A DNA stretch of 14,063 nt from Chloroflexota bacterium (GTDB taxonomy: Bacteria > Chloroflexota > Anaerolineae > JACRMK01): contig JACQEC010000027.1 of the NCBI GenBank assembly GCA_016200765.1, positions 1 through 14,063 on the forward strand, written 5' to 3'. Below, piece after piece: positions 13,686 through 14,063 of the stretch (the stretch's first letter is position 1; each line of letters opens with the position of its first letter). Under the pieces are notes generated by a model. It saw only the letters and a list, made by a program, of their open reading frames with translations. It had not been told where the DNA came from and made no database searches. A program made the translations under genes and the position numbers.

Positions 13686-14063
13686 TTATCGCGCTTCCCA
13701 CTCCGCCACGGCCGCGCGAATCAGCGCGCGCGCTCGCTCGTCGGGCACGGCGTCCACCTCGTGATACATCTGGCCGCCCACCTTGATCAACAGCCCGCCC
13801 GCCTCGCCGATGATCTCCATCTCGGGCAGCCCCGGCTGTTGGCGGCGCTTCGCCTGGACGATCTCGTTAATCTGCGCAAACATGCCGGCGATCTTATCCG
13901 GCTCCTCTGCACGCGAAGCCGTTTTTTTCGGCCGCGGCGTCCCCTGCGCCGGCGGCGTTTGCGGCGCCGTGTACGGCTGGGGCGTCAGGCTGTCCCGCAG
14001 GCGGGCGAAGAACGGCGCGTTAAACTCGTCGGCGCGCTCTGCCGGCAGGTCAGGCGCTGGCGG
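13686..14063 (-). CDS. Unknown protein with conserved C-terminal 'AVPDERARALIRAAVAEWE' domain (5' end outside window)
   Basis: The - strand frame is open from the window edge to a stop at 13686 (125 codons), so the gene starts beyond 14063; the internal ATG at 13883 is not needed as a start. The visible part begins with a Pro/Ala-rich, low-complexity segment (about 55 residues, including TAPQTPPAQGTPRPKK) that looks like a disordered linker. A compact C-terminal domain follows (INEIVQAKRRQQPG, then GLLIKVGGQMYHEVDAVPDE). Similar short tails occur at the ends of otherwise varied proteins of Chloroflexota, often membrane or zinc-ribbon proteins; I recall the style but cannot name a family. Closely linked to the M20 gene downstream. 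Confidence 0.75.
   Translation of the reverse strand, partial: PPAPDLPAERADEFNAPFFARLRDSLTPQPYTAPQTPPAQGTPRPKKTASRAEEPDKIAGMFAQINEIVQAKRRQQPGLPEMEIIGEAGGLLIKVGGQMYHEVDAVPDERARALIRAAVAEWEAR

Overview
The window is about 14 kb of GC-rich (roughly 60-70 % in most genes) bacterial chromosome. It carries ordinary metabolic genes interleaved with defence-like and toxin-antitoxin-like genes. Protein styles (the MDR dehydrogenase, the GIY-YIG protein, a C-terminal domain with a 'DAVPDERARALIRAAVAEWE' ending), near-perfect TATAAT boxes before the + strand genes and a GAGCCTGTCGAA repeat point to a Chloroflexota (Anaerolineae-like) bacterium. That assignment is inference from style, not from any marker gene.

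Layout, left to right. 1-179: 5' part of a GIY-YIG nuclease-like gene (-). 353-1555: zinc-dependent MDR dehydrogenase (-). 1815-2672: a PLD-type nuclease fused to a Dam-replacing-type winged helix (+), with its own promoter; a candidate solitary restriction nuclease. 2749-3816: FtsX/MacB-type permease (-) with no ATPase beside it. 4013-4624: class I SAM methyltransferase (+), whose leader contains a repetitive element. 4633-4695: a relic of the 3' end of an acyl-CoA ligase. 4780-8466: a 1228-residue NACHT NTPase (-) ending in twelve nearly identical 33-residue HEAT repeats. 8527-9003: a MNT-type minimal nucleotidyltransferase (+), divergent from the NACHT gene, followed by what looks like the first codons of a lost HEPN partner. 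9059-10549: acyl-CoA ligase (-). 10561-10779: YgiT-type zinc-finger protein. 10815-11888: M42 aminopeptidase. 11926-12459: AT-rich gene with a ParB/sulfiredoxin-like DGxHR motif. 12518-13660: M20 peptidase related to carboxypeptidase G2. 13686-14063: 3' part of an unknown gene.

The most interesting part is 4.6-9.1 kb. The NACHT-HEAT gene and the MNT gene start 60 bp apart around a symmetric ATTATAAT box. The block is bordered on both sides, in the same orientation, by a 44-bp stretch matching the 3' end of the acyl-CoA ligase gene (40/44 identical). This suggests an acquired defence island that lodged at, or was exchanged through, the ligase 3' end. The HEAT array shows a higher-order 594-bp (six-unit) periodicity, a sign of recent recombination in the likely sensor region of an NLR-like immune protein.

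The right-hand genes (13.9 to 9.06 kb, all -) are closely spaced and could be one transcription unit running from the unknown gene through the two peptidases and the zinc-finger gene into the acyl-CoA ligase. The AT-rich ParB/Srx-like gene looks inserted into it. No tRNA, rRNA, CRISPR array, integrase, transposase or convincing intrinsic terminator was seen.
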